Shown: in pieces, positions 1-8,127 of the stretch
Layout of the letters: each line of letters starts with the position of its first letter
Numbering within the stretch: position 1 is the stretch's first letter
NCBI RefSeq assembly: GCF_036077095.1
Contig: NZ_CP107960.1
Coordinates: 8,370,001 to 8,434,000, forward strand
DNA: 64,000 nt
Source of the DNA: Streptomyces sp. NBC_00376
GTDB taxonomy: Bacteria; Actinomycetota; Actinomycetes; Streptomycetales; Streptomycetaceae
Direction: 5' to 3'
Made by a program: the position numbers and the translations under genes
The notes under the pieces: model-generated
Databases searched by the model: none
What the model was told of the DNA's origin: nothing
The model's input: only the letters and a program-made list of their open reading frames with translations

Positions 1-153
1 CTGCTGGCGGGGATCTCCGACCGGCGCGCGGCTTCGCAGCTAGGTGTCTCCATCCGGACCGTGGAGCGGCGGACGCGCCGTCTGATGGACCTTGCGGGAG
101 CCGATTCCCGCCTGCAGCTCGGCTGGCACGCTGCCCGCGCGGGCTGGCTGTGA
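1..153 (+). CDS. C-terminal end of LuxR-type HTH regulator (partial)
   Basis: The open frame runs in from the left edge and stops with TGA at 151-153, giving 50 residues. It contains a helix-turn-helix of the LuxR/GerE kind: AASQLGVSIRTVERRTRRLMD reads as turn plus recognition helix, followed by LQLGWHAARAGWL, the tail often seen in Streptomyces helix-turn-helix proteins that sit beside subtilisin-like proteases. The N-terminal effector part lies outside the window, so the signal it senses cannot be told. It lies 138 bp before the secreted protease on the same strand and may regulate it, which is inference. Confidence 0.7.
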   Translation: MLAGISDRRAASQLGVSIRTVERRTRRLMDLAGADSRLQLGWHAARAGWL

Positions 154-290
154 CCGGCTCTCCCTCGTGACCGTCTGGCGGAAACCCGACATGCGGGGAA
201 CCCGTCACGCGCAGGCATCCCTATGTCATCTGCATGTCTGCCAGGCTGCAGCCGCACCACGGCATTTCATTGCACCAAGTAGGGAGATTC

Positions 291-3200
291 ATGCGCCCCA
301 TCACACGTATAGCCATGGGAGCGGCGTCCGCCGCGGCCCTGGCCTTCACGGCAGTCACGCCGTCCGGGGCGGCGGATGCACCGCATGACGCCGCCCCGGG
401 TTCGGGGAAGAGATCCGTCGTCGGCAGCGAGACCGCGCAGGACCGCGGCAAGCAGACGGCGGTCACGCTCGTCACCGGAGACAAGGTCCTCGTGACCACG
501 GACAAGTCGGGCCGCAGCTCCGCGGCGGTGCTGCCGCGCGAGGACGGCACGCAGTCGATGTTCCAGACCTACCAGTCGGGCAAGGACCTCTACGTCTACC
601 CCGAGGGCGCCTCCCAGGCGGTCGCCGAGGGCAGGGTCGATGAGCAGCTGTTCAACGTCACCGGGCTCATCCGCCAGGGATATGACGACGCGCACACCGA
701 CTCGCTCCCGCTGATCGCCACCTACGGCAACAGCGTGAACGTCGCCAAGAACGCGCCGGAGGCACCTCGCGGCTCCGAACGGAGCCTGTCGCTTCCCGCC
801 GTGGGCGGCGTCGCGCTCAAGGCGGACAAGGACACCGCCGCCACGTTCTGGCGGGACGTCACCGACTCCCGCTCGCGTTCCGCCTCCGCGTTGAAGAAGC
901 TGTGGCTGGACGGCAAGGTCGAGGCCACGCTGGACCGGTCCACCAAGCAGGTCCACGCGCCGGAGGCCTGGGCGGCCGGCTACGACGGCAAGAACACCAA
1001 GGTCGCCGTGCTGGACACGGGCGTGGACGCCGAGCACCCGGACCTCGTGGACCGGGTCGCCACCTCCAAGAACTTCACGGACTCCAAGACCACCGACGAC
1101 CATGTCGGGCACGGCACCCACACCGCTTCCACGGTCGGCGGGTCCGGAGCCGCCAGCGAAGGCCGCAAGAAGGGCGTGGCCCCAGGCGCCTCCCTGCTCA
1201 TCGGCAAGGTGCTCAACGACGGTGGCTACGGCCTGGACTCCTGGGTCATCGCCGGCATGCAGTGGGCCGTCGACCAGCAGGCCGACGTCGTCTCCATGAG
1301 CCTTGGCAGCCCGGCGATCGGGGACTGCGCCGACCCGGTGGCCCAGGCCGCGGAGCAGCTCGCGCAGAACACGCACACCCTGTTCGTCGTCGCCGCGGGC
1401 AACGCCGGCCCGGGCACCGAGACCGTCTCCTCGCCCGGGTGCGTGCCCAGTGTGCTGACCGTCGGCGCCGTGGACCGGGACGACAGCACCGCGCAGTTCT
1501 CCAGCCGCGGCCCCGTCGCCGTCACGCACACCCTCAAGCCCGAGATCGCCGCGCCCGGCGTCGACATCTCGGCGGCGAGCGCGGGCGGCCGCGGCGTCTA
1601 CGCCTACCGGTCGATGTCCGGCACCTCGATGGCGACCCCGCACGTTGCGGGTGCCGCGGCCGTCGTCCGCCAGGCCCACCCGGACTGGACCGCTCAGCAG
1701 ATCAAGGCCGCGCTCGTCTCCTCGGCCCGCACCGGCGGGAAGGTGGCGGGCGCCGACCAGACCGGCGCCGGCGTCCTCGACGTGTTCGCCGCGGTGAACC
1801 AGAAGGTGGTCTCCGCGCCCGCCGTCCAGGCCGGCAACTACAACTGGCCGCAGGACGCGTCGGACCGCACATCCGTGAAGGTGCCCTTCACCAACACCAG
1901 CGGCAACGACCTGACCCTGAACCTGAGGGTCAGCGGCGTACACGGCAACGACGGCAGCGATGTCCACTCCGACATCGTCAAGCTGGGGCAGCGCAAGGTG
2001 ACGATCCCCGCCGGGACCACCGCTCAGGTGCCGGTGCAGATCGACCCCACCGCCCGTCTCCAGGACTCGCAGTACGGTGCGGTCACCGGCCGGATCCTCG
2101 CCACCGGCGGCGACGTGCACGTCTCCGTGCCGGTCACGCTGTACGTCCAGGCGGAGACGGTCACCCTCCGGGTCAAGACCGTGGACCGCAACGGCAAGCC
2201 CGCGACCGGCAGCTCCTCCTTGGATCTCGTCAGCCTGGACACCGACAAGGGAGAGCGCCGCAAAAACTCCGGGGCGTCCGACCAGACGTACCGTGTCCGT
2301 CCTGGCAGCTACTCCATCAGCGGCTTCGTGACGACGTACGACGCGAACGGCGCCGCCGAATCGGTCAGTTACCTCGCGCGGCCGCAGCTCCGGATCACCC
2401 GGGACACCACGGTCGTCCTCGACGCCCGGCAGGCCCACCGGCTGAGCCTGGAGACCGACCGCCCGGCGACGGTGGACCTGACCACGATCAGCTACGCCCG
2501 CACCTGGGACGACACCTGGCTGCTCTCCGGCTCGGTCTCGGCGAACGCCACCGTCCAGAAGTTCTACGCGGACATCGACGGACGCGCCACGAACGGTACC
2601 TTCGAGTTCCGGCCCACCTGGCGCGCGAGCGGATCCGAGGGCGGCTCGCCGTACGTCTACAACCTGACGTTCCCGACCACGGGACCGCTCCACTCCGACC
2701 AGGTCTACCGGCCCAAGGACTCCCGGCTGGCGCAGGTCACCGAGACCTGGAACGCCGTGGGCAAGGAAGCCGACTACCTCGATGCGATGTTCGTCCGCCG
2801 CCCCGAGAGCGGCAGCGACTACATCCCCGTGAGCCCGTACGGCGTGGTGCACGTGCCCACGACCCGCACCGCCTACTACACGACCGGCGACGACGTCTGG
2901 TACCACGGTGCGATGACCAGCTTCCCGTTCGCCGCGTTCATGGGCGACCAGGAGCGCACCTACCGGACCGGACAGCGACGAGCCGAGGAGTGGTACCGCG
3001 GCCTGCTGCGGCCGGCCGCCCCGCGTGACACCAACGGCAAGCCCGTGCTCGCCGCCGAGCGGCAGGGCGACCTGATGGGCATCCAGACCGCGTTCTGGCT
3101 CGACGGGTCCGGCGACCACTGGTCCTTCGGCGGATCGTTCGGCGACATCGGCAACCTGCTGCTGAAGCGCAATGGTGAAGAGATCGGCCGGAGCATCTAT

Positions 3201-3686
3201 CCGTACGACGTGTTCGAGGTGCCGGACGAGGACTCCGCCTACGAACTCACCCAGAACCTGCAGAAGATTGACACCTCGGACCGGAACTGGCTGCGCTCCA
3301 GCGCCGTCACCACCACGTGGAGCTTCCGCTCCCACCGGGAGCCGGACGTCTTCTCGCGCGGCCTGCCGCTCCTCTTCCCGGCGTACGACGCGCCGGTGGA
3401 CGGCATGAACACCCTTCCCGCGGAGAAGGGACTGAAGGTCGGCCTGTCGGTCGAGGGACACGCCGGATACGCCCCGGGCGCGATCACGGCGGCCACGCTG
3501 TCCTACTCCTACGACGGCGGCACCACCTGGACCCAGGCGCCGACCGAACAGCATGACGGCCGCTGGACGGCCCTTCTCGACCACACCGGAGCCTCCGGCA
3601 AGCAGGTCACGATGAAGGCAACCCTCACCGACGCCAACGGCAACGCGGTCACCCAGACGATCACCCGCGCCTACGACGTCCGGTAA
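291..3686 (+). CDS. Secreted S8 (subtilisin-like) serine protease, large
   Basis: A 1131-residue exported protease. The start at 291 is preferred over an upstream ATG at 234 because a GGGAG ribosome site lies just before it and the protein then begins with a clean Sec signal peptide (MRPITRIAMG, an Ala-rich core, and cleavage near AADA). The peptidase S8 triad is visible: Asp242 in VLDTGVD, His274 in GHGTHTAS and Ser446 in GTSMATPHVAG, with the oxyanion Asn in AAGNAGPG. A propeptide of roughly 190 residues precedes the catalytic domain. The remaining 600 residues are beta-rich accessory domains without a recognised motif. This build is common in Streptomyces exoproteases that feed on proteins. 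The gene stands alone and ends in a strong hairpin. Confidence 0.93.
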   Translation: MRPITRIAMGAASAAALAFTAVTPSGAADAPHDAAPGSGKRSVVGSETAQDRGKQTAVTLVTGDKVLVTTDKSGRSSAAVLPREDGTQSMFQTYQSGKDLYVYPEGASQAVAEGRVDEQLFNVTGLIRQGYDDAHTDSLPLIATYGNSVNVAKNAPEAPRGSERSLSLPAVGGVALKADKDTAATFWRDVTDSRSRSASALKKLWLDGKVEATLDRSTKQVHAPEAWAAGYDGKNTKVAVLDTGVDAEHPDLVDRVATSKNFTDSKTTDDHVGHGTHTASTVGGSGAASEGRKKGVAPGASLLIGKVLNDGGYGLDSWVIAGMQWAVDQQADVVSMSLGSPAIGDCADPVAQAAEQLAQNTHTLFVVAAGNAGPGTETVSSPGCVPSVLTVGAVDRDDSTAQFSSRGPVAVTHTLKPEIAAPGVDISAASAGGRGVYAYRSMSGTSMATPHVAGAAAVVRQAHPDWTAQQIKAALVSSARTGGKVAGADQTGAGVLDVFAAVNQKVVSAPAVQAGNYNWPQDASDRTSVKVPFTNTSGNDLTLNLRVSGVHGNDGSDVHSDIVKLGQRKVTIPAGTTAQVPVQIDPTARLQDSQYGAVTGRILATGGDVHVSVPVTLYVQAETVTLRVKTVDRNGKPATGSSSLDLVSLDTDKGERRKNSGASDQTYRVRPGSYSISGFVTTYDANGAAESVSYLARPQLRITRDTTVVLDARQAHRLSLETDRPATVDLTTISYARTWDDTWLLSGSVSANATVQKFYADIDGRATNGTFEFRPTWRASGSEGGSPYVYNLTFPTTGPLHSDQVYRPKDSRLAQVTETWNAVGKEADYLDAMFVRRPESGSDYIPVSPYGVVHVPTTRTAYYTTGDDVWYHGAMTSFPFAAFMGDQERTYRTGQRRAEEWYRGLLRPAAPRDTNGKPVLAAERQGDLMGIQTAFWLDGSGDHWSFGGSFGDIGNLLLKRNGEEIGRSIYPYDVFEVPDEDSAYELTQNLQKIDTSDRNWLRSSAVTTTWSFRSHREPDVFSRGLPLLFPAYDAPVDGMNTLPAEKGLKVGLSVEGHAGYAPGAITAATLSYSYDGGTTWTQAPTEQHDGRWTALLDHTGASGKQVTMKATLTDANGNAVTQTITRAYDVR

Positions 3687-3697
3687 TCACCTGGTCC

Positions 3698-3732
3698 GGG
3701 CCGCGTGGGTCAGTACGTCGACCACGCGGCCC
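3698..3732 (+). terminator. Rho-independent-like hairpin after the S8 protease
   Basis: An 11-bp perfect stem (GGGCCGCGTGG and its complement) with a 13-nt loop starts 12 bp after the protease stop codon. There is no long T tract, as is usual in Streptomyces. Confidence 0.75.
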
Positions 3733-4021
3733 TTCCGGGCGCAACCGTGCAAGAGATGAATGCGGTTTGCGGCAACACAACCCGATCCCACCTGATTCCC
3801 GGTCAGATCCGGGCGTCTGGTGGGATCGGCCATGAGTGGTGGACCTTCTCGGCGACGGGCCTCTCAGGCAGCGGCGTCGAGGCAGAGGCCGAGGCAGATT
3901 CCGTCGACGGTGACGCCGTGCGGTCGATCGGGCAGGACGGGCCGGGGCGGACTCCTGAGTGAGAGGCGTACGCGGGACGTCAGCACCGCGCACGCGCATC
4001 CCCAGCCGGTCGACGGGGCGG
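3733..4021. other. Intergenic stretch with a nested hairpin
   Basis: No gene is supported here. It contains a second inverted repeat, CCGATCCCACC at 3782-3792 paired with GGTGGGATCGG at 3819-3829. Inside its loop is a smaller CCCGG/CCGGG stem. It lies between convergent genes, so it may be a second terminator serving the minus-strand racemase gene, or the relic of a mobile-element end. Confidence 0.5.
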
Positions 4022-5041
4022 TTACCGCAGGACGAAGCCGGTGCCGAGTTCGTCCGCGGGATCGAGGTCGAAGCGGTGCTCGCCGGTCCGGTATGCCATC
4101 CCCGTGACCTCTGGAATGACAGCGGCGTAGCCGTCGGCGGCCGACTCCGCGACAACCCGTGCGTGGAAGCGGGTGCCGACGATCGAGTCGTGGACGAGAA
4201 TCCGGCCCGGCTCGAGGTGGCCGGTCGCTGCGAGTACGGCGACGCGGGAGCAGGTGCCGGAGCCGCACGGGGAACGGTCGACCTGGCCGTCGGCGAAGAC
4301 GGTGACGTTGCGCTGGTGCGGGTTGCCGTTCTCGTCGGTGCCGAGGTCGTCGTACAGGATGGTTCCGTAGATGCCGCTGAGGCGGCCGTCGGCAGGGTGA
4401 CGCGCGTACTCGCTGTCGTTCAGCGCCCATTTGACCTCGCGTCCGATCGCGATGAGGTCGGAGTAGTGCTCGGGGGTGACTGCCAGTCCTGCGTCGGCCG
4501 CTTCCAGATGAGCGTAGATGGCGCCGCCGTAGGCGACATCGACGGCGACGTCCCCGCGGGACGTGGCGACGGTGACGCGTTCGGCGAGCCGGTAGCTGGG
4601 GACATTGACGAAGTCGACTCCGGTGACCTGTTCGCCGGCGGTGTGCACGCGCAGGGTGACCCGGCCCGAGGGGACGTCGATGACGACCGTGGTGATGCCG
4701 GAGGGGTCGCGGGCGACGCGGCCGGTCTGCACGGCCCAGACGGCGAGCGCGATGGAACCGTGGCCGCAGGCTGTCGAGAAGCCGTCCTTGTGCCAGAACA
4801 GCACGCCGAAGTGAGCACCCTCGTCATCGGGCGGCGTGATGAACCCGCCGTACATGTCGGCGTGTCCGCGCGGTTCGAAGCACAACAGCTTACGCAGGTT
4901 GTCCACGTCGGCGTTGCCGATGGCGAACATACGGCGTTCGGCGACGGTGGCGCCTTCGATGGCGACCGGCGGTTCGGGGACGATGCGGAACGGTTCACCA
5001 CCGGTGTGGTAGTCGGTGGTGAATACCTGGTGGATGGTCAT
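4022..5041 (-). CDS. Proline racemase / 4-hydroxyproline epimerase family protein
   Basis: A 339-residue cytoplasmic enzyme of the proline racemase family (PF05544). The start is the ATG at 5041, which has GGAGG 5 nt upstream; a longer frame to 5188 has no such support. Both catalytic cysteines are present: Cys92 in STACGHGSIAL and Cys259 in SPCGSGTCSR. The related trans-3-hydroxyproline dehydratases lack one or both of these thiols, so an epimerase or racemase is the better reading. 4-Hydroxyproline 2-epimerase interconverts trans-4-hydroxy-L-proline and cis-4-hydroxy-D-proline during collagen-derived hydroxyproline catabolism, which would suit a protease neighbour. No other hydroxyproline genes are next to it, so the exact substrate is open. 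Confidence 0.88.
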   Translation of the reverse strand: MTIHQVFTTDYHTGGEPFRIVPEPPVAIEGATVAERRMFAIGNADVDNLRKLLCFEPRGHADMYGGFITPPDDEGAHFGVLFWHKDGFSTACGHGSIALAVWAVQTGRVARDPSGITTVVIDVPSGRVTLRVHTAGEQVTGVDFVNVPSYRLAERVTVATSRGDVAVDVAYGGAIYAHLEAADAGLAVTPEHYSDLIAIGREVKWALNDSEYARHPADGRLSGIYGTILYDDLGTDENGNPHQRNVTVFADGQVDRSPCGSGTCSRVAVLAATGHLEPGRILVHDSIVGTRFHARVVAESAADGYAAVIPEVTGMAYRTGEHRFDLDPADELGTGFVLR

Positions 5042-5189
5042 GAGGTCCTCCACGGAGCTGGTTAGGGCAGGGTGTGAGCCGGCCGGATCCGAGCGGCGTC
5101 GACGAACTCGTCCGGTTCGGGATCGCGTGAGTCGAGAGCCGAGGCGAGCGCGGCGGGAAAACCCCGGTGAACCTGGCATCGGTGACATG

Positions 5190-5844
5190 TTGTCAGCCGG
5201 CGAACCGCGCCATCCACGCCTCGGCCCAGGCCCTCGTGACCGTCCTCGGTGACGACCGGGCCGTCCTCGGTCCGGACACCGACGCCGCGTCGCTCCTCGG
5301 GCGTGGTGAGGTCGTCCGGACGGGCCGGCGCCGCTCCCTCGCCGAGTCGGAACTCATGCTTGAGTCCGGTCCGCCCTGCGACGGGGCGTTCGCACGCGGG
5401 CCGATGACCTGGCTGCAGTCTCCCGTGTCGTCTCCCGTGTGCCGACCGGGATCATCCACGGTCTCGACCCGTCGGTGAATCCGCGCACCGTGGATTCACC
5501 GGCCTTGCGGAGTTCGGCGACCTCCCGGTCGGCCATGACGAGGCGGAGAGCGCTGAACGCCTCTTCGAACTCGGCGTCACGTTCCTCCTCGGTGGTGACG
5601 GTGGCCTCCCGGCACGGCTCGGGTAACCTCGCCGCCGCCGTTCGGCGGCTCCCGGACGGTATCCCGCACCGCGCCCGCTCGGTGCCCAGGAGCGTCACTG
5701 GCACGGATCGGCCACGGTAGACGGCCGCTTCATCCCTCGGCAGCTGCGGTCACCAGCCCCGCCTGCCGTGCGGCGAGCCGGGTCCAGGCGGGGCTGTGAC
5801 AATGCTCTTGATCGTTCCGTCGTCGTACGCACACAGACAATGAG
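5190..5844. other. Gene-poor stretch with a hairpin
   Basis: No convincing complete gene. A minus-strand frame around 5440-5600 with a charged helical stretch (VTTEEERDAEFEEAFSALR) may be the remains of a small protein, but nothing around it supports this. An inverted repeat at 5473-5501 (CGGTGAATCC paired with GGATTCACCG, 9-nt loop) is A/T-richer than the surroundings and could be a regulator site or a hairpin. Confidence 0.4.
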
Positions 5845-6153
5845 GTCGTCACGTCCAAGGTCCGGCTGGCCACCAACCACGGTGACATCATCCTGCCGCT
5901 CGATGCCGAGAAGGCTCCGAAGACGGTCGAGAACTTCGTCCAGTACGTCGAGGACGGCTTCTACGACGGCACGGTCTTCCACCGGGTCATCAACAACTTC
6001 ATGATCCAGGCTGGCGGTTTCGAGCCCGGCATGAAGAAGAAGGAGACCCGTTCCCCCGTCCGGAACGAGGCGGACAACGGGCTGAAGAACCACAGGTACA
6101 GCGTGGCGATGGCCCGCACGATGGAGCCGCACTCGGCAACGTCCCAGTTCTAA
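5845..6153 (+). pseudogene. Truncated peptidyl-prolyl cis-trans isomerase (cyclophilin, PpiB-like)
   Basis: The frame encodes a clear cyclophilin N-terminal two thirds: KVRLATNHGDIILPLD, then KAPKTVENFVQYVEDGFYDGT, FHRVINNFMIQAGGFEPGM and HSATSQF, where it hits TAA. Complete proteins of this type run to about 165 residues, and the segment after SQF (FINV and the Trp/His part of the active site) is missing. No ATG, GTG or TTG start is found in frame between the previous stop at 5809 and the homology, so the 5' end is damaged too. The sequence resembles the short PpiB type known from proteobacteria. It meets the minus-strand SDR gene tail to tail, 10 bp away. Confidence 0.8.
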
Positions 6154-6163
6154 GGCCGGAGGA

Positions 6164-7123
6164 TCAGCGGTAGCCGTCCGCGGGGCTGTCCTTCCCGCCG
6201 TGCCGGATGGCCTCGAAGTACGCCCAGGCGTCCGGCTGGCTGCCGTCGATGTCCCGGACGTTGTAGGTCCTGGCGAGTTCGGCGCTGGAGGTGGACTTGC
6301 CGTTCCAGCGGGCGGCGCGGTCCGGGTCGGCGGCGAGCGCGGCTACCGCGCGGGCGAGGTAGTGCGGTGATTCGGCGATCGCGAAGCCCGGTTCCTGGGC
6401 GACGGCGTCGCGCCAGTTGTCCTCGTTCACGCCGAAGTGGGTGAGCATCTGTTCCGAGCGCAGGAAGCCCGGTGTGACGGCGACCGCCGTGCCCCCGTAC
6501 CCTGCCAGTTCCTCTCCCAGCCCGAAGGCGATCCGGATCGGGGCGTTCTTCGCGAGGTCGTAGTAGAGGTTCTCGCGGTATCGGCGGTTGGAGACCGCGG
6601 TGCCGTCGGTGACCTCCACGTGCAGGGGAGCGGTGGAGCGGACCAGGAGGGGGAGGGCGAGTGCTGCGGTGATCACGTGCGAGCGCACCCCGAGTTCCAG
6701 GATGCGCAGGCCGTCGGCGAGCGGTGTCTCCCAGCTCTTCTTGCCGAAGACGGAGCCGATGAGCAGGTGTTCGCCGCCCCAGAGGTCGTTGACCAGGATG
6801 TCGAGCCGTCCTTGCTCGCGGTCGATCCGTTCGACGAGGGCGCGTACCCGGTCCTCGTCCAGGTGATCGGTGGGGACGGCGATGCCGGTGCCGCCGGCCG
6901 CTGTGACCAGTTCCGCGGTCTCCTCGATGGTTTCCGTGGTCCGGCCGACCTCGCTGATGTGCTCGCGGGTGGTGCGGCCGGTGACGTAGACGGTGGCGCC
7001 GGCGCGGCCGAGTTCGACGGCGAGGGCGCGTCCGGCGCCGCGGGTGGCCCCGGCGACGAGTGCGATCCGGCCGGCGAGCGGGCCAGCCTGATCGGTGTAC
7101 TGGGTGTTCCTGTCCTTGTTCAT
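6164..7123 (-). CDS. SDR-family NAD(P)-dependent oxidoreductase
   Basis: A 319-residue short-chain dehydrogenase. It shows the Rossmann glycine motif GATRGAGRALA near residue 25, the NAG-equivalent region VNDLWGGE, and the catalytic YYDLAKNA (YxxxK). The ATG at 7123 was chosen over one 15 bp upstream because homologous proteins begin shortly before the Rossmann fold. Long members of this kind are annotated as SDR oxidoreductases of unknown substrate. It lies 112 bp downstream of the epimerase gene of sugar locus 1 on the same strand and might be read from the same transcript, but a separate role is equally possible. Confidence 0.85.
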   Translation of the reverse strand: MNKDRNTQYTDQAGPLAGRIALVAGATRGAGRALAVELGRAGATVYVTGRTTREHISEVGRTTETIEETAELVTAAGGTGIAVPTDHLDEDRVRALVERIDREQGRLDILVNDLWGGEHLLIGSVFGKKSWETPLADGLRILELGVRSHVITAALALPLLVRSTAPLHVEVTDGTAVSNRRYRENLYYDLAKNAPIRIAFGLGEELAGYGGTAVAVTPGFLRSEQMLTHFGVNEDNWRDAVAQEPGFAIAESPHYLARAVAALAADPDRAARWNGKSTSSAELARTYNVRDIDGSQPDAWAYFEAIRHGGKDSPADGYR

Positions 7124-7234
7124 GCCACCACCGTGCACGTTAAAGGCGACAGTTCATGGCGTCTTTTCTCCTTGGGTTGTCCTCGCCCGGAATTGTTCTC
7201 TCCCATCTGCGGTGGACCGGCGGCCGTCGTGATC

Positions 7235-8101
7235 TCAACCCGGCAACACCGCCCCGTGACCGAGGAGATTCTGTGCCGTGAACCCCAGCAGCCTGTGCGC
7301 GGCCGAGGTGTCGACGGGTGCCGCGCGCCCCGGCAGCGGGCGCCGGAGCACGGTCGTGGGGTGAAAGCGGCGCAGCAGCTCCTCCGTCGGGTACGGCACG
7401 ACTATCTCGGGGGCGCAGAGGTGTACCGCGTGCGCCGCACGGCCGGGCACGTCCAGGGCCAGCAGCGCGGCCCTCGCCGCGTCGTGGACCTCCAGGTACG
7501 TCCACAGCTCCCTTGCCCCCGCGGCCGGGTCGGCCGTGAGCCGGGCGGCGTGTGCGTACAGCCGTTCCTCGAATCCGCCCACGTACGGATAGCGCAGGCA
7601 CACCACGCTCATCCCGTGCCGCCGCGCCATCATCTGCGCTGTCAGCTCGTCGACCTGCTTGGACAGGCCGTAGGGGTCGGCGACCTGGGAGGCCATCTCC
7701 TCATCGACCGGTGCGTACGGCGGATGGGGATCCTCGGCGTCCGTCCAGGGCAGGCCCGTGACACCCCAGGAGCTCGCCACCGCCGCGTGCCGGATCCCGG
7801 CCCGGCCGGCCTCCTCCAGGACGGTGAAGGTGGTGAGGCTGTTGCCCGCGAAGACCTCGAACGCGGTGTTGCGCTCGGGAGTCGGGATCGCCGCCAGGTG
7901 GATGACCGCGTCGGCACCCTCCAGAGCCGCCCGCACGGTCTTCGCGTCGGCCGCGTCACCGGTCACGACCAGGCGCGCCGCCAGATCACCGGGATCATCG
8001 AGGACCAGGGCGTTCGCCTCGATCCCGCGCTCGGCGAGCAGCGCGAGGACCGCCCGCCCGATCCGCCCGGCGGCCCCGGTGACCATCGCTCTTCTGACCA
8101 T
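7235..8101 (-). CDS. NAD-dependent epimerase/dehydratase (uronate dehydrogenase-like)
   Basis: A 288-residue extended SDR. The N-terminal MVTGAAGRIGRAVLALL binds NAD, ADAVIHLAAIP is the second conserved strand, SSWG carries the catalytic Ser region, and PYGLSKQ supplies the YxxxK pair. The start at 8101 has GGGAG 9 nt upstream. Short proteins of this build include uronate dehydrogenases, which oxidise hexuronates to aldarolactones, as well as sugar-nucleotide epimerases. The neighbours (binding-protein importer, secreted glycosidase, FAD oxidoreductase and sugar-acid dehydratase) favour a catabolic dehydrogenase. This assignment rests on context and is not proven by a unique motif. It is the last gene of the minus-strand cluster, 26 bp after the FAD enzyme. 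Confidence 0.78.
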   Translation of the reverse strand: MVRRAMVTGAAGRIGRAVLALLAERGIEANALVLDDPGDLAARLVVTGDAADAKTVRAALEGADAVIHLAAIPTPERNTAFEVFAGNSLTTFTVLEEAGRAGIRHAAVASSWGVTGLPWTDAEDPHPPYAPVDEEMASQVADPYGLSKQVDELTAQMMARRHGMSVVCLRYPYVGGFEERLYAHAARLTADPAAGARELWTYLEVHDAARAALLALDVPGRAAHAVHLCAPEIVVPYPTEELLRRFHPTTVLRRPLPGRAAPVDTSAAHRLLGFTAQNLLGHGAVLPG

Positions 8102-8127
8102 CCAGTCACTCTCCCGCGTCGGTGTTT

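Noticed and set aside
267..3584. A very long minus-strand open frame across the S8 protease gene
   Set aside because: It has no recognisable motif, is composed mainly of Arg, Gly, Val and Ala as expected for an antisense frame in high-GC DNA, and lies exactly opposite a gene with a full catalytic triad.
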